From a virus: 37,037 bases of DNA. Both the position numbers and the translations under genes were made by a program. The notes under the pieces were generated by a model. The model searched no databases. It was given only the letters and a program-made list of their open reading frames with translations, and was not told where the DNA came from. Location of the stretch: the IMG/VR virus record IMGVR_UViG_3300025030_001001, positions 1-37,037 of that record; one strand, given 5' to 3'. Positions 7,379-16,000 of this stretch are shown here, one piece after another; position 1 is the stretch's first letter, and every line of letters begins with the position of its first letter.

Positions 7379-7660
7379 AACAAAGCACACTTAGGAATTA
7401 TTAAGTGTTTTTATAATTATTCATATAAGTTTGATATTAATAATATTGATACATTTATTCAAGGGGCTTGGAAGGGGCTTAGAAGCCCCTCAGGTATAGG
7501 TAATGGTATAGGTATAGGTAATAATAAAGAATATAACAAAATCCGTTGCAACCTTCGTTCTCAGGAATTTCTGTATAAGGAAGAAAAAGAAAAAGAAAAA
7601 AAAATAAATAAGATAAAAGCAAAAGCCAACAGAGGAGAGGAAAAATTACTTAACGATTAA
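7379..7660 (+). pseudogene. ATG-less + strand ORF, probable remnant of a larger gene
   Basis: After a TGA at 7376-7378 the + strand stays open for over 90 codons to TAA at 7658-7660, with no ATG in frame. The translation looks protein-like: DTFIQGAWKGLRSPSG, a Gly-Ile-Gly-Asn run (7494-7522), a KEEKEKEKK stretch, then GEEKLLND. Gly/Asn linkers followed by Lys/Glu runs are common in phage replication-initiation or replisome-organiser C-termini, so this may be the tail of such a gene. It overlaps the 3' end of the spanin-like gene by 15 bases, convergently. A non-ATG start cannot be excluded. Confidence 0.3.
7473..7490. repeat. Perfect inverted repeat AGGGGCTT/AAGCCCCT
   Basis: Eight-base arms separated by AG make an almost loopless palindrome in the gap downstream of the lysis genes. 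A related half, AAGGGGCTT, lies just before it at 7461-7469. No T-tract follows on either strand, so it is not a standard terminator, though it could stabilise a 3' end. Confidence 0.55.
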
Positions 7661-8344
7661 CCCTGCTATCAATCCAGCAATAGCTCCACCAACGCCCCAC
7701 TTCCATTTACGGACACTTTTATCGGCTTTTATTTGGAAGGATTGAATGTCTAATGTCCTTGTCGATGGGTTGAGATTCACAACCTCAATAACTGGATGCT
7801 TTGATTTATACCACTTGTCTCTTTCGTATTGTGTAGTAATATCAAACTTATTAAAAGAAGTATGGCGTAGTTCAAATTCTTTGTCATTTACCTTTGCTTT
7901 GAAACTATACCATTCCGTACTATCACTTGCAGTATAGGTGGGATTTTTATCAACGACATGGATAACGGTATCTGTTTTAACTACAACTACTGTTTCTGTC
8001 TTTGTTTGTATATGCGTTGCTGATATTAACCGCTTATTTTCTTTCTGGAGCATCCTGTTAAGCTCAGTGAGCTTTTTTTCGCTGTTAGCATATAACACCC
8101 CCATTTTATAATTGGATGCCTCTAATACGTTCTTTTTAGCTACCCATTCCTTTTCTTTATTTTGGAACGTTAAAAGGGTGTCATTAGATGCCTTGTACAG
8201 ATTCTCAATCTCGTTCTTTTGGGACTCGCAACTGTCTAAAAAGAAACATAATATTACTATGATAGTAACTGCTGATAATAAAGCCCAAGCCATATATGAC
8301 TGTTGCTTTTTGTATGTTGTTAGTTTTTCCGTTGTTGTTCTCAT
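7646..8344 (-). CDS. Membrane-anchored coiled-coil protein, spanin-like
   Basis: The 232-residue protein has an N-terminal hydrophobic segment (about 18-36, MAWALLSAVTIIVILCFFL), a long polar region with heptad character (about 42-105), a beta-rich middle (TETVVVVKTDTVIHVV) and a short C-terminal glycine-rich hydrophobic segment (VGGAIAGLIAGLIV). Two membrane contacts joined by a periplasmic coiled coil fit a spanin linking inner and outer membranes. FFLDSC resembles a lipobox but has Asp at -2, so lipidation is doubtful. It overlaps the upstream membrane gene by 4 bases. Family not recognised by sequence. Confidence 0.65.
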   Translation of the reverse strand: MRTTTEKLTTYKKQQSYMAWALLSAVTIIVILCFFLDSCESQKNEIENLYKASNDTLLTFQNKEKEWVAKKNVLEASNYKMGVLYANSEKKLTELNRMLQKENKRLISATHIQTKTETVVVVKTDTVIHVVDKNPTYTASDSTEWYSFKAKVNDKEFELRHTSFNKFDITTQYERDKWYKSKHPVIEVVNLNPSTRTLDIQSFQIKADKSVRKWKWGVGGAIAGLIAGLIVK

Positions 8345-8688
8345 TTTCTGTAAATAGTATTAAATCCAATGCCAAAAGCAGTGCGGATAATTAAAAAGTC
8401 AATGATAATATTAAACATAGGAGTATATAATACTACTCCAAAACCTATACATAATAACATGATAGCTTTTATTAAGTGCCAACCGTCTGTAAACATTACT
8501 GGAATGTTTAATATCCACCATTTTCTCCTTCCGTCTCCTACCATCTGATTATTATATTTATTAACCCAGCTATAGTGAGGATTCCAAAACTGTTCGTTTA
8601 AATTCCAATTATAAGGATAATGAAACTGCAATCTATCCATCAATCCATTACAAAATCCTGCTACAAATAACAGTATTATGCTAACCAT
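8341..8688 (-). CDS. Small polytopic membrane protein
   Basis: The 115-residue protein starts with a hydrophobic stretch (MVSIILLFVAGFCNGLMD), has an aromatic-rich amphipathic middle (residues 22-42, many Tyr, Trp and Asn), and two more hydrophobic segments (IKAIMLLCIGFGVVLY, MFNIIIDFLIIRTAFGIGF). About three membrane passes are likely. It overlaps neighbours by 8 and 4 bases. No known holin family is recognised; membrane function in lysis is inferred from location. Confidence 0.7.
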   Translation of the reverse strand: MVSIILLFVAGFCNGLMDRLQFHYPYNWNLNEQFWNPHYSWVNKYNNQMVGDGRRKWWILNIPVMFTDGWHLIKAIMLLCIGFGVVLYTPMFNIIIDFLIIRTAFGIGFNTIYRK

Positions 8689-8887
8689 TTCTTTTGTAAA
8701 TTAGATAATATGATAATATCATCGCACACCATATTCCAAAAAAACATAGTGACACAAACAATGCTACTGTTGGGTTCTCTTGTCGTGATGACACCGACCC
8801 GCAGATTAAGAAAGCCATAAAGCAAGTTAATCCCAAAACGCCAATAGCTCGCTTTCGTTGGCTAAATAGAAATTTAATAAAGTTCAT
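8681..8887 (-). CDS. Small two-TM membrane protein (possible holin-type)
   Basis: I chose ATG at 8887 (MNFIKFLFSQRKRA, 68 residues) rather than the upstream ATG at 8914, because a promoter element (8892-8919) overlaps the longer version and places the transcript start at or next to ATG 8887. Two hydrophobic segments (GVLGLTCFMAFLICGSV and ALFVSLCFFGIWCAMILSYY) flank a short polar turn, a class II holin-like shape. It heads a three-gene membrane operon with the spanin-like gene. The holin role is inferred. Confidence 0.65.
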   Translation of the reverse strand: MNFIKFLFSQRKRAIGVLGLTCFMAFLICGSVSSRQENPTVALFVSLCFFGIWCAMILSYYLIYKRNG

Positions 8888-8891
8888 TCTG

Positions 8892-8919
8892 CAAAGATAA
8901 TAATTATTGTTCACTACAA
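8892..8919 (-). promoter_or_regulatory. Promoter of the membrane-protein operon
   Basis: On the minus strand TTG (8919-8917), 17 bases, then TATCTTTG (8899-8892) matches the Bacteroidota consensus. Transcription would begin at about 8885, giving a leaderless or nearly leaderless mRNA for ATG 8887. Two TAGTTATCAG repeats lie about 33 bases upstream. Confidence 0.65.
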
Positions 8920-8929
8920 ATTAATCCAT

Positions 8930-9200
8930 AGAAACTTTTATCCCTTAATAATAGTTATCAGAGAATATAGTTATCAGATTAAGATTGATGACAACTATTA
9001 GGCTACCTATCATTACCCATATCCCTTATATGGTTATCAGTTTAAAGCTATTTAAACTATTATTAAGGACAACGTTGTCAAGTTTCAGACATAGCGTTGA
9101 TTTCACTTTAAACATCAACAATGAACATAACCTCTACTTTTTGTTTAAACGACTTCAATCTTGTCGTTAGGGAGTGGCTGGTTTTGAACTCCGTTATGTG
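8930..9200. other. Gene-free region with direct and inverted repeats
   Basis: No convincing gene is present. It contains TAGTTATCAG at 8952-8961 and 8968-8977 and a related GTTATCAG at 9033-9040. It also holds a perfect 12-bp palindrome GACAACGTTGTC (9067-9078), GTTGAT/ATCAAC arms (9095-9100, 9113-9118), AACGAC/GTCGTT arms (9148-9153, 9163-9168) and GGAGT/ACTCC arms (9171-9175, 9188-9192). Repeats upstream of the promoter at 8892 may be activator or repressor sites; the palindromes could be protein-binding or recombination sites. Confidence 0.5.
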
Positions 9201-9204
9201 AAAA

Positions 9205-9244
9205 TAAAAAAACCCAAACAATAACTGGGGAGCCGTGTCTGGGT
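9205..9244 (-). terminator. Rho-independent terminator of the small RNA
   Basis: On the minus strand ACCCAGA (9244-9238) pairs with TTTGGGT (9218-9212), seven pairs with one G-T, followed by a run of T through 9206 and ATTTT. The 19-base loop contains the GGCTCCCC that can pair with upstream sequence. It would also stop read-through from the DUF5675 gene. Confidence 0.7.
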
Positions 9245-9330
9245 CTTAGCTATTTCATTACGAAATAGTTTATGATTATTTACTGGCTTCCCCTGAGTAA
9301 ACTATATGTAAAGAACTTTTTCTTATCTAC
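9205..9330 (-). ncRNA. Predicted free-standing structured small RNA
   Basis: A promoter at 9336-9366 would start a transcript near 9330 that ends at a terminator with a seven-T tract at 9212-9206, about 125 nt and without an ORF. On the minus strand I see ATAGTTTA (9305-9298) pairing perfectly with TAAACTAT (9272-9265); CTATTTC (9268-9262) with GAAATAG (9256-9250); and the terminator stem. GGGGAAGCC (9293-9285), in the loop of the first stem, can pair with GGCTCCCC (9234-9227), in the terminator loop, with one bulge. That would be a kissing-loop or pseudoknot. The first two stems share four bases, so a switch is possible. No known RNA family is recognised. Confidence 0.55.
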
Positions 9331-9335
9331 AAGTG

Positions 9336-9366
9336 CAAAAATAAACAATGTTTCATTACAAACCAA
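9336..9366 (-). promoter_or_regulatory. Promoter of the predicted small RNA
   Basis: TATTTTTG (9343-9336 on the minus strand) matches TAnnTTTG. TTG triplets lie 15 bases (9361-9359) and 20 bases (9366-9364) upstream. The element sits between the DUF5675 stop at 9421 and the structured RNA. Confidence 0.55.
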
Positions 9367-9420
9367 ATAAAAAGACAACTATTTTTTAATTATTTTTGCT
9401 TTGTAATGTTCACGGCAGTT

Positions 9421-9858
9421 TCAAACAATAATCAATTTAAATTTATTCGGCATCATCTCGTAAATTTTGGCAAGGGTATTTTGAGAATCCAATATATCGT
9501 CTTGACCATCTTTATTGATGTCCCCACGACCTTGCCCTACTAAGATGCAACCACGGCTGTTAAAGAAGTGGTTGCCATAATGTATAAGTATCTCGCTTCT
9601 TCCATCTACATTATGTATCCAAAAGCATTTAGCGTAATGTGGAGAACTGTGCTTTACCACTTCATATTCTCCTTTTGGGATACAGCTTTTTCCATATTCA
9701 TTATCTTTCTCTGGCAGTTCCAGCGTATCAACTTCATAAAAAGGATGCCCCCATTCATCGAGCAAGGTCATCTTGCCAATAGTCTGAACACCGTTGTCGG
9801 GTTCTCTAACTATTTTCATTGAGAAGTTATCTTTCATTGAAAGGTAATATTTTTTCAT
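9421..9858 (-). CDS. DUF5675-family protein (phage lysis-region protein)
   Basis: The core pattern is TIGKMTLLDEWG, VDTLELP, CIPKGEYEV, then SEILIHYGNHFFNSRGCILV, which matches DUF5675; the H-x-G-N plus GC pairing recalls YkuD-like folds, but catalysis is unproven. An insertion GDINKDGQDDILDS looks like a dockerin/EF-hand calcium loop. ATGs are available at 9858, 9837 and 9819; I give the most upstream. The frame continues upstream to a TTG at 9882 and then a TAG. The protein is the only plausible wall-active candidate in the window, next to holin-like genes. Confidence 0.75.
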   Translation of the reverse strand: MKKYYLSMKDNFSMKIVREPDNGVQTIGKMTLLDEWGHPFYEVDTLELPEKDNEYGKSCIPKGEYEVVKHSSPHYAKCFWIHNVDGRSEILIHYGNHFFNSRGCILVGQGRGDINKDGQDDILDSQNTLAKIYEMMPNKFKLIIV

Positions 9859-9885
9859 TGAACGGATATTGTTTAGCAGCAACTG

Positions 9886-9957
9886 CTACAATGCTTTTAT
9901 ATCAGAATTAATTTCATCTAATCTCATCTTAAGATAAGCGTCTTGTCTTTTTCCCAT
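9886..9957 (-). CDS. Possible 23-residue leader ORF ending in TAG, in frame with DUF5675
   Basis: ATG at 9957 reads MGKRQDAYLKMRLDEINSD and four more residues to a TAG. The same frame then runs on without a stop into the DUF5675 ORF. It lies five bases from a TATTTTTG element at 9962-9969. It could be a leader peptide, or the stop could separate a formerly fused N-terminus. Weak evidence: short length. Confidence 0.3.
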   Translation of the reverse strand: MGKRQDAYLKMRLDEINSDIKAL

Positions 9958-9961
9958 GCGA

Positions 9962-9969
9962 CAAAAATA
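9962..9969 (-). promoter_or_regulatory. TATTTTTG promoter -7 element
   Basis: This is an exact TAnnTTTG match on the minus strand, within the extended form shared with other late-gene upstream sites (ACAAAAATAAT on +). No clear TTG at the expected spacing is visible, so strength is uncertain. It would serve the leader ORF and the DUF5675 gene. Confidence 0.4.
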
Positions 9970-9997
9970 ATAAAATTAATTGTACTACTGCCTTCTT

Positions 9998-10246
9998 TCA
10001 CGTGGGTTTAACCCATGCCACAATAGAAGCTATTAAAGCACTCACTGCTGTTGCTATGCCAGTGAAGTACCACTTGTTACGCTTAAACTCGTCTTTGAGG
10101 TCGTAATAGTCTCTTTTAAGAAATTTATGTTCTTTTACAAGACCATCATTGCCATATTCATCTCCTGCTAAGACCTTTTTTATCTCCTTGACATCACTTG
10201 ATATTATATCAAGTTTCTTCTCAAACTCTACCAACTCGCCTGCCAT
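9998..10246 (-). CDS. XhlA/holin-like coiled-coil plus C-terminal TM protein
   Basis: The 82-residue protein has a charged helical N-terminal region with heptads (LVEFEKKLDIISSDVKEIKK), a second helix, and one C-terminal membrane segment (FTGIATAVSALIASIVAWV) ending KPT. This is the layout of XhlA-type hemolysin/holin accessory proteins and of several small phage membrane proteins. It lies between another small membrane protein and the DUF5675 gene, as expected in a lysis cassette. Holin activity is not shown. Confidence 0.65.
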   Translation of the reverse strand: MAGELVEFEKKLDIISSDVKEIKKVLAGDEYGNDGLVKEHKFLKRDYYDLKDEFKRNKWYFTGIATAVSALIASIVAWVKPT

Positions 10247-10248
10247 TA

Positions 10249-10482
10249 TTATACAATATTTAATGATTTAGCTCCTTTATTTAATGATTTAACTCCTTTA
10301 TGCACTTTATGCAATAACCCTATGCCTCCTCCATACTGAACGGCATCGATTAAAAAAGATAATAGTTCTGGCTCTATGTGGCTAGCTATATATGTCTGAT
10401 GCAATAACCAATATGAGACAGCAAAGATAGTAGTCTTTTTGCCGTCTAAAAATTTCCATAAATTTAATAATGCTTTTTTCAT
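10249..10482 (-). CDS. Small holin-like membrane protein
   Basis: The 77-residue protein begins LLNLWKFLDGKKTTIFAVSY, a start seen in many small phage membrane proteins of the FLDGKKT type. It has a first hydrophobic segment (TIFAVSYWLLHQTYIA), a second weaker one (FLIDAVQYGGGIGLL) and a basic tail, HKGVKSLNKGAKSLN. It ends two bases from the start of the XhlA-like gene. A holin or holin-associated role is likely from size, topology and position. It could instead be a tail-lysis linker protein. Confidence 0.65.
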   Translation of the reverse strand: MKKALLNLWKFLDGKKTTIFAVSYWLLHQTYIASHIEPELLSFLIDAVQYGGGIGLLHKVHKGVKSLNKGAKSLNIV

Positions 10483-10540
10483 TTTAATAAAGTTAAATTA
10501 ATTTAATTATCAATGTTTATTATATTATAGTATTCTATAG

Positions 10541-12121
10541 TTATTGAGCAAGCCTACTTATTATTTGAAATTGTGTTCCATCATACACTACCTGCACCAT
10601 TTGTCCTGCTGAAATATCAGATGCAGCAAGTGCTGTGTTTATAGCACCAACTGATGCCTTTGTTATTGCTTTTGCCGTTAATCCATTTATCTTTAAAGTA
10701 GCCCCTCCTGTGTTAGCTACACCCATCTTTATAGTATATACTTGTCCTACTGTAAGTGCTATTATCCTTGCATCTACTATTCCATAATCATTATTTCCTG
10801 CTGTAATACTTGTATCTTCAAAATAATTTAAAGTATTGGTTGTTAATAAACTACCATAAACAGTCAATGATGAATCGTTAAATGTCCCTTTCATTAAAGG
10901 TCTTGTAGTACTTGTGTTAGCCAAATAAAAGGTATTACTTCCTGTCTCATTCATGCCTGCCGCAAATCCTAAGAATATATTACTATCGCCTAAACAAGAA
11001 AGTCCTGCTTTATTGCCTATTGCTGTATTCTTTATGCCTGTTGAATTAGTTGTTAGGGCGTTATATCCTATTGCTACATTATAATAACCTGTTAAATTAG
11101 TTTGTAATGCTTTAGAACCCACTGCTATATTATAATAACCTGTTGTATTAAATTGTAAGGTATTAGAACCAAATCCCGCATTAGCTTTACCACTTATATT
11201 CCGGCTCAACGCAGATGTCCCTACTGCTGTATTACTATCAGCTACCGAAACACTTAATGCGTTGTATCCTATTGCTACGTTATTCTTAGTTGTTTGATTG
11301 GAATACAACGCATGCCAACCTACTGCTACGTTATTCCTGCCTGAACTATTCTTATTTAGGGCACTATTACCTATCGCTACGTTAAAACTGCCTGTTGTAT
11401 TCAGGTCTAGGGTATTACTCCCAAGAGCCGTATTAGCTGAACCACTTGTATTTATTCGCATAGCACCTGACCCTACCGCCGTATTACTATCAGATGTCGA
11501 AACATTTAAAGCGTAGTTTCCTATTGCTGTATTTTTCTTACCTGATATATTAAATCGTAAGGCATTAGCCCCTATCGCTGTATTACTTATGCCTGTTGTA
11601 TTAGATTGTAGGGCGTGATAACCTACTGCTGTCATATTAGTCCCTGTCGTATTCACTAAAAGAGTTGAATCTCCAAGTGCTGTTGAAGATAAAGTATCAT
11701 TAAACTTTATTAAATCAACTACTTCAAAAGTGCTACTTGGAGAAGCCACTCCAACGCCTACCCTTCCATCTGTCGTTATCACAAAGGAATTGCTCCCAAA
11801 TAAGGCACTATCTAAAGTCCCCCCTTCAATAGTGTCCCTTACTACGCCTGCACCCCCAACTACTTGAGATAATGCTATATTACCAGTAAGGGTATCTGAT
11901 GCTCTTGAGGTATCAGCATATAGAACTGAATCAACATACGCCTTTAAAGTGAAAGCCCGCATCTTTGCCGTTGTGTAATACCCTGCTGAGTCGTATCTGC
12001 TGACATCAAACCAGCTACTGTCATTTAAAATAGTTACGCTATCGGGATACTGTGTTACCTTATACTGAGCCATGCCTTGCACGCCCCAAAGGATAAATAA
12101 TAATAATAAAAGTTTTCTCAT
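10541..12121 (-). CDS. Tail-fibre-like protein with YadA-head-like repeats and a signal peptide
   Basis: The 526-residue protein starts MRKLLLLLFILWGVQGMAQ, a clear Sec signal peptide with a Bacteroidota-type MAQ cleavage site. GRVGVGVASPSS (about 119-130) is the VGIGT-SPS-like fibre motif. From about 150 to 400 come about eleven repeats of some 23 residues of the type NTAIGxxALxxNTTG, as in trimeric YadA-like head and phage fibre beta-rolls. The C-terminus (ATLKINGLTAKAITK) is a fibre-tip-like beta domain. It is the last gene of the tail operon, where receptor-binding proteins usually lie. A signal peptide on a virion protein is unexpected; a surface-displayed protein of the infected cell is the alternative. 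Confidence 0.8.
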   Translation of the reverse strand: MRKLLLLLFILWGVQGMAQYKVTQYPDSVTILNDSSWFDVSRYDSAGYYTTAKMRAFTLKAYVDSVLYADTSRASDTLTGNIALSQVVGGAGVVRDTIEGGTLDSALFGSNSFVITTDGRVGVGVASPSSTFEVVDLIKFNDTLSSTALGDSTLLVNTTGTNMTAVGYHALQSNTTGISNTAIGANALRFNISGKKNTAIGNYALNVSTSDSNTAVGSGAMRINTSGSANTALGSNTLDLNTTGSFNVAIGNSALNKNSSGRNNVAVGWHALYSNQTTKNNVAIGYNALSVSVADSNTAVGTSALSRNISGKANAGFGSNTLQFNTTGYYNIAVGSKALQTNLTGYYNVAIGYNALTTNSTGIKNTAIGNKAGLSCLGDSNIFLGFAAGMNETGSNTFYLANTSTTRPLMKGTFNDSSLTVYGSLLTTNTLNYFEDTSITAGNNDYGIVDARIIALTVGQVYTIKMGVANTGGATLKINGLTAKAITKASVGAINTALAASDISAGQMVQVVYDGTQFQIISRLAQ

Positions 12122-12131
12122 ATTTACAAAT

Positions 12132-13049
12132 TTAGCAATTAATTTTTATATGGTTTTCTGTTCGGTCTGAAAATGTAAGATTATATACTGCTTGACGTGT
12201 CGTGTTGTATTTCGTTTCGCCTATGTCTTTCAGCCGTACCGACCTCCTTATGAAGTTATAACAGAAATTCTTTATATTATAATCTGTTATTTTAGTAATG
12301 TTGGCTTGTAGAAGGTTGCGAAACTCCCTTCCAATGCAACAAGGGATGACAGCTATCTCGCATTTGTAATTCGGGATAAGCTCGTTACGTATCTGCCAGT
12401 TGGCATAATTACTGTCTTTCCACTCCTCCTCTTCAAATTTAAGTTGCTCGTTGCCGAAAAATCCTGGAACTCTCATGGCATTATACCAATCTATCCCAGT
12501 ATAGTCTATGCCGTCAATTATCTGTCCGTTCTGCGTCCACTCTATCCAAATAGTATTATCAGCCAAATCAACGGAATAGTTACGTAGATTGTAATTGTTA
12601 GTATATAGAGTGTCCGAAGTGTACAAAACTCTGTCTATCTTTATACGATAGTTACCTTCGCCAAAAGACGAGAGCACAGAAGCCCACTTTATCTTGTATC
12701 CTTTTAAGTTATCGTTGCCTTTGAATCTGTTGTCGCCAAAATCATAAAACGTGCCATAGGTGTCATCAACCAACAACGCCACACTAGCATACGTGCCTCC
12801 TGCCTCTTTTTCTAAGTCAAAATCTATCGTATGCGTGCTGTCATATCGCTTATATAAGAAGGAGCTAACATCGTTTTGATGTGCTCCAGTGCCTCCTGCC
12901 AGTGTTAAATTAACATAACAGCATCCTGCAACAAAGCCCCTATCTTCCTCTGTGAGGGTGTCCTGTGGTATAATCAAATTGACAATCCTTTGGGTGGCAA
13001 AACCCCTCAATGTCATCGGCGTTCCGTTGGTTAAAGTTGTCGTTATCAT
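12132..13049 (-). CDS. Probable distal tail/baseplate protein
   Basis: The 305-residue protein is beta-rich throughout, with many Tyr, Thr and Asn, several cysteines (GCCYVNL, IPCCIGREF) and no signal peptide or TM segment. It overlaps the large upstream tail protein by 4 bases and precedes the fibre gene by ten bases. I do not recognise a family. The location after the tape measure and distal-tail genes argues for a virion component that connects to or forms part of the tail tip. Confidence 0.65.
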   Translation of the reverse strand: MITTTLTNGTPMTLRGFATQRIVNLIIPQDTLTEEDRGFVAGCCYVNLTLAGGTGAHQNDVSSFLYKRYDSTHTIDFDLEKEAGGTYASVALLVDDTYGTFYDFGDNRFKGNDNLKGYKIKWASVLSSFGEGNYRIKIDRVLYTSDTLYTNNYNLRNYSVDLADNTIWIEWTQNGQIIDGIDYTGIDWYNAMRVPGFFGNEQLKFEEEEWKDSNYANWQIRNELIPNYKCEIAVIPCCIGREFRNLLQANITKITDYNIKNFCYNFIRRSVRLKDIGETKYNTTRQAVYNLTFSDRTENHIKINC

Positions 13050-16000
13050 TCTTTTATTTTGTAAAATCCACTTTCTGTTATCTTTTGTGTCCCATCTTCC
13101 ATAAGTTTAATTTCGTCTACTATATCGCACCCATCGGAACATGTATATTCTAAAACGCTACCACCATAGCCGCAAGCGTAGCCCTTTGTAGTGCTTATCA
13201 TCTGAATGTCAACAAGTGCCTCTATAGCTAATCCAGTCTGCTGTGTCCACGTTGCTCCTCCATCATCTGTATAATATATCCTTCCGCTAGTCGTACAAAT
13301 CCATCCATTTAAAACATCCACCATCGAGATGGAGAATATGTTTAACGTAGCATCTATGCTTATACCTGTCCATGTAGTGCCCCCATTGATAGTCTTTAAG
13401 ACAGTTCCGCTATCACCCACACACCACCCATTTGAGGAGTCGATAAATATTATCTTTTTCAAATCTCGTATAGTGCCACTTGTTTGTGCCGTCCAGTCCT
13501 CGCCCACGTTTGTCGTTTTTAAAACAAGCCCACCACTGCCACATGCCCATCCAGTAGTAGCATCAATAAAATAAATATCTGGAATATATGACCCCACAAT
13601 AGTACCTATATATTTCTGTGTCCACGTGGCACCGCTATCAGTAGTTTTATAAATTCTATCTGTAAAACTTCCCATGAATCCCAAGTCTTCCGTTATGAAA
13701 AACAATCCCCAATTAATAGATGAAGATGGAGCAGTCTTGGTAACCCATGTAGTACCTCCGTCTGTTGTCTTCGACACGAACCCATTTTGTCCACAAACAT
13801 ATCCTATCGAAGCATCGAGGAAAAAGATATTAAAATAGATACGATATACGGTAGGTGCTGCTGGCGTCCACGTTTCTGCTCCGTCAATAGTTTTCAACAA
13901 AACACCAGCCGTTCCGCAAACATATCCTATGTCTTCTGTCACAAAATCCATTGCCAGCAAGTCAGCCATAGTCTCGGGTGCTTTCACTTCCCAAGCACAT
14001 GCAGTAATGTCTTCGCAAGCCGTCCCCATGCGACCGCTAATCTTATATTGTGCCGAAGGATTTAATCGCTCATAGTCTATTGAACATTCTGTTATTACAG
14101 TAGTTGCTCCTGTTGTTATCTTGGTATAGCTTTGTCCTGAAAGTGGTATTAAGGGGTCGTTGTCCGCTGCCCCCCTGAAGGATGATAGCTCCCAGATTCC
14201 TGTCAGTCCCCCTTGTTGGTATTCTTCTAATCTTATAATGGCGTACAATACTACCTCTGTGATTAACCCAGTCAAAGAAGTATACGTTATCTTTATGTCG
14301 GTGTTTTCTTCGTTCAATATTGCACCGCTTACATCATTGGACGACTGGTCAAAGGTCTCAACCAAAGCACTCCACTTTGTTGAAGGGTCTCCTGTGTCGT
14401 CTGTGTCGTAATAATATGTCTTTATGTCAGGGGAAATAAATCGGTAGGGAGTGTCAACAACGCCATTACTTACAACGGCATCAATGAATACTACTATCTC
14501 GTAATTTGAAAGCCCTGAATAGTTAGAAGTAAGATGGTTTAAATTGTTTTTTTTCTTCGTCTTGTCATAAAAAACAGTATCGGCATCCAACAATGGTATC
14601 CAGTCCATCCACTGTAATTTTATCCCGATGTCTAAATCGTAATGTTGCTTGCCAGCAACGAGTGCCATCTTTTGTATGCGTACTAAATTAAATTGACTAT
14701 CATCTACTAATCTGAACCCTCGTGTGATGTCTATATCTATCTCTTGTATTCCTGAACTTATAAGAGTGGCAGAGAAATTAAATGGCACTTTTCCAAACTC
14801 AAAACTGTTTCCTGTTGATGAATTATATGCCATCAGTCGCACATTCATAGTCTTAATAACAGCATCTAAAGAGGTATCAAGCCAAAAGTCTGAGCTTAAT
14901 AATATTCCGTCTTCAACCCATCCTTTGAAATCTGTCTTCCCTTGCGTTCCTTTGTCAAAAGGATGCTCATAAAAGTAGTTGGTATCAACGCCCATAAGGT
15001 CTGGTACATCATCATTTGCAAAAAAACTACCAATATCACACAATACATTAACGGTATTGGCTGCATCGATAAGTTGGGTGTGGTCAGTAGTCGCTACGGC
15101 CATGATAAATTTGCCCTCCTCAATTAATGCTTGCTGTGCTATAGTGAAGTCCACATCTGCCGTTATCACCAACTTATCTGCTACTACATTCCCTATTACG
15201 TTGCTCAATATGCCATTATCGCCGCTGTTGCTATTGCCGTCCGCCAAAGCAAAACATGTATCGTAGGTGAAGTTTGTGTCGATATTTGCCGTTAATGAAA
15301 TTTCTTCGTTTAAAAATACTATCTGTAGCTGAAATTTACTATAATCTTGAAGAAACAAGTTGTTTACGCTGTCTATCGTAATCGTTACCCCTGTCGTTTC
15401 TGTTATTGAAATGGTGCTTTCGCCTTCTCCGTTGGTATAGACAATACTATTAAAAGAGTATTCTACGGGAGTATAGCCGTTAAAGTGCTCATCATAATAC
15501 GATGAATTTCCCCATGTTTCAGGTATCAAGTCATCAGTAATGGTATGTTTTGTGATGGGATTTAACTTTGACGGCTTTGCGTCAAATTTCGCTATATGTC
15601 GTAAGCTATTGTTTGCCTCGTAATATGTAGGTTTAGTGCCATCTTCTAGATTGGCAATATTGTCAAAGAACGGAGTTAAAGTGAAAATCTCTGTTATTTC
15701 AAATTTCTGGTGGTAAACATTACCTGCCGCAGGAACTTGAGTACATTTTGCCGTGACGCTGTCGCTTGTCATCCTCCAGCTAGGATTTACACCCGTAGGT
15801 GTTGCCGTTACTATAGTTGCTGCTGCATATTCGGCGGGCGTAAAGTCAACAGTATATTTTCTTGTCGAAATACTATCAACTTTTGAGACAAAGTTTGCTG
15901 GATCTTCATTTTCTACAAAGTTAGAAAAGTAGTTTAAAGCATATTGTGGCGTTTTTAGACATACTATTATTGATATTGTGTCATTGCCATAACTAGGGAG

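Noticed and set aside
8985-9170. 61-codon + strand ORF in the gene-free region
   Set aside because: No promoter match, no recognisable protein pattern, and it spans the palindromes; more likely chance.
9130-9200. Possible tRNA (GGTTTTGAACTCC resembles a T-arm)
   Set aside because: No acceptor, D or anticodon arms can be formed around it, and the T-loop consensus TTCGAAT is missing.
9886-9888. TAG before DUF5675 as evidence of stop-codon reassignment as in some Bacteroidota phages
   Set aside because: Other genes here end normally at TAG (for example the chaperone gene at 21565) in positions where read-through would make no sense.
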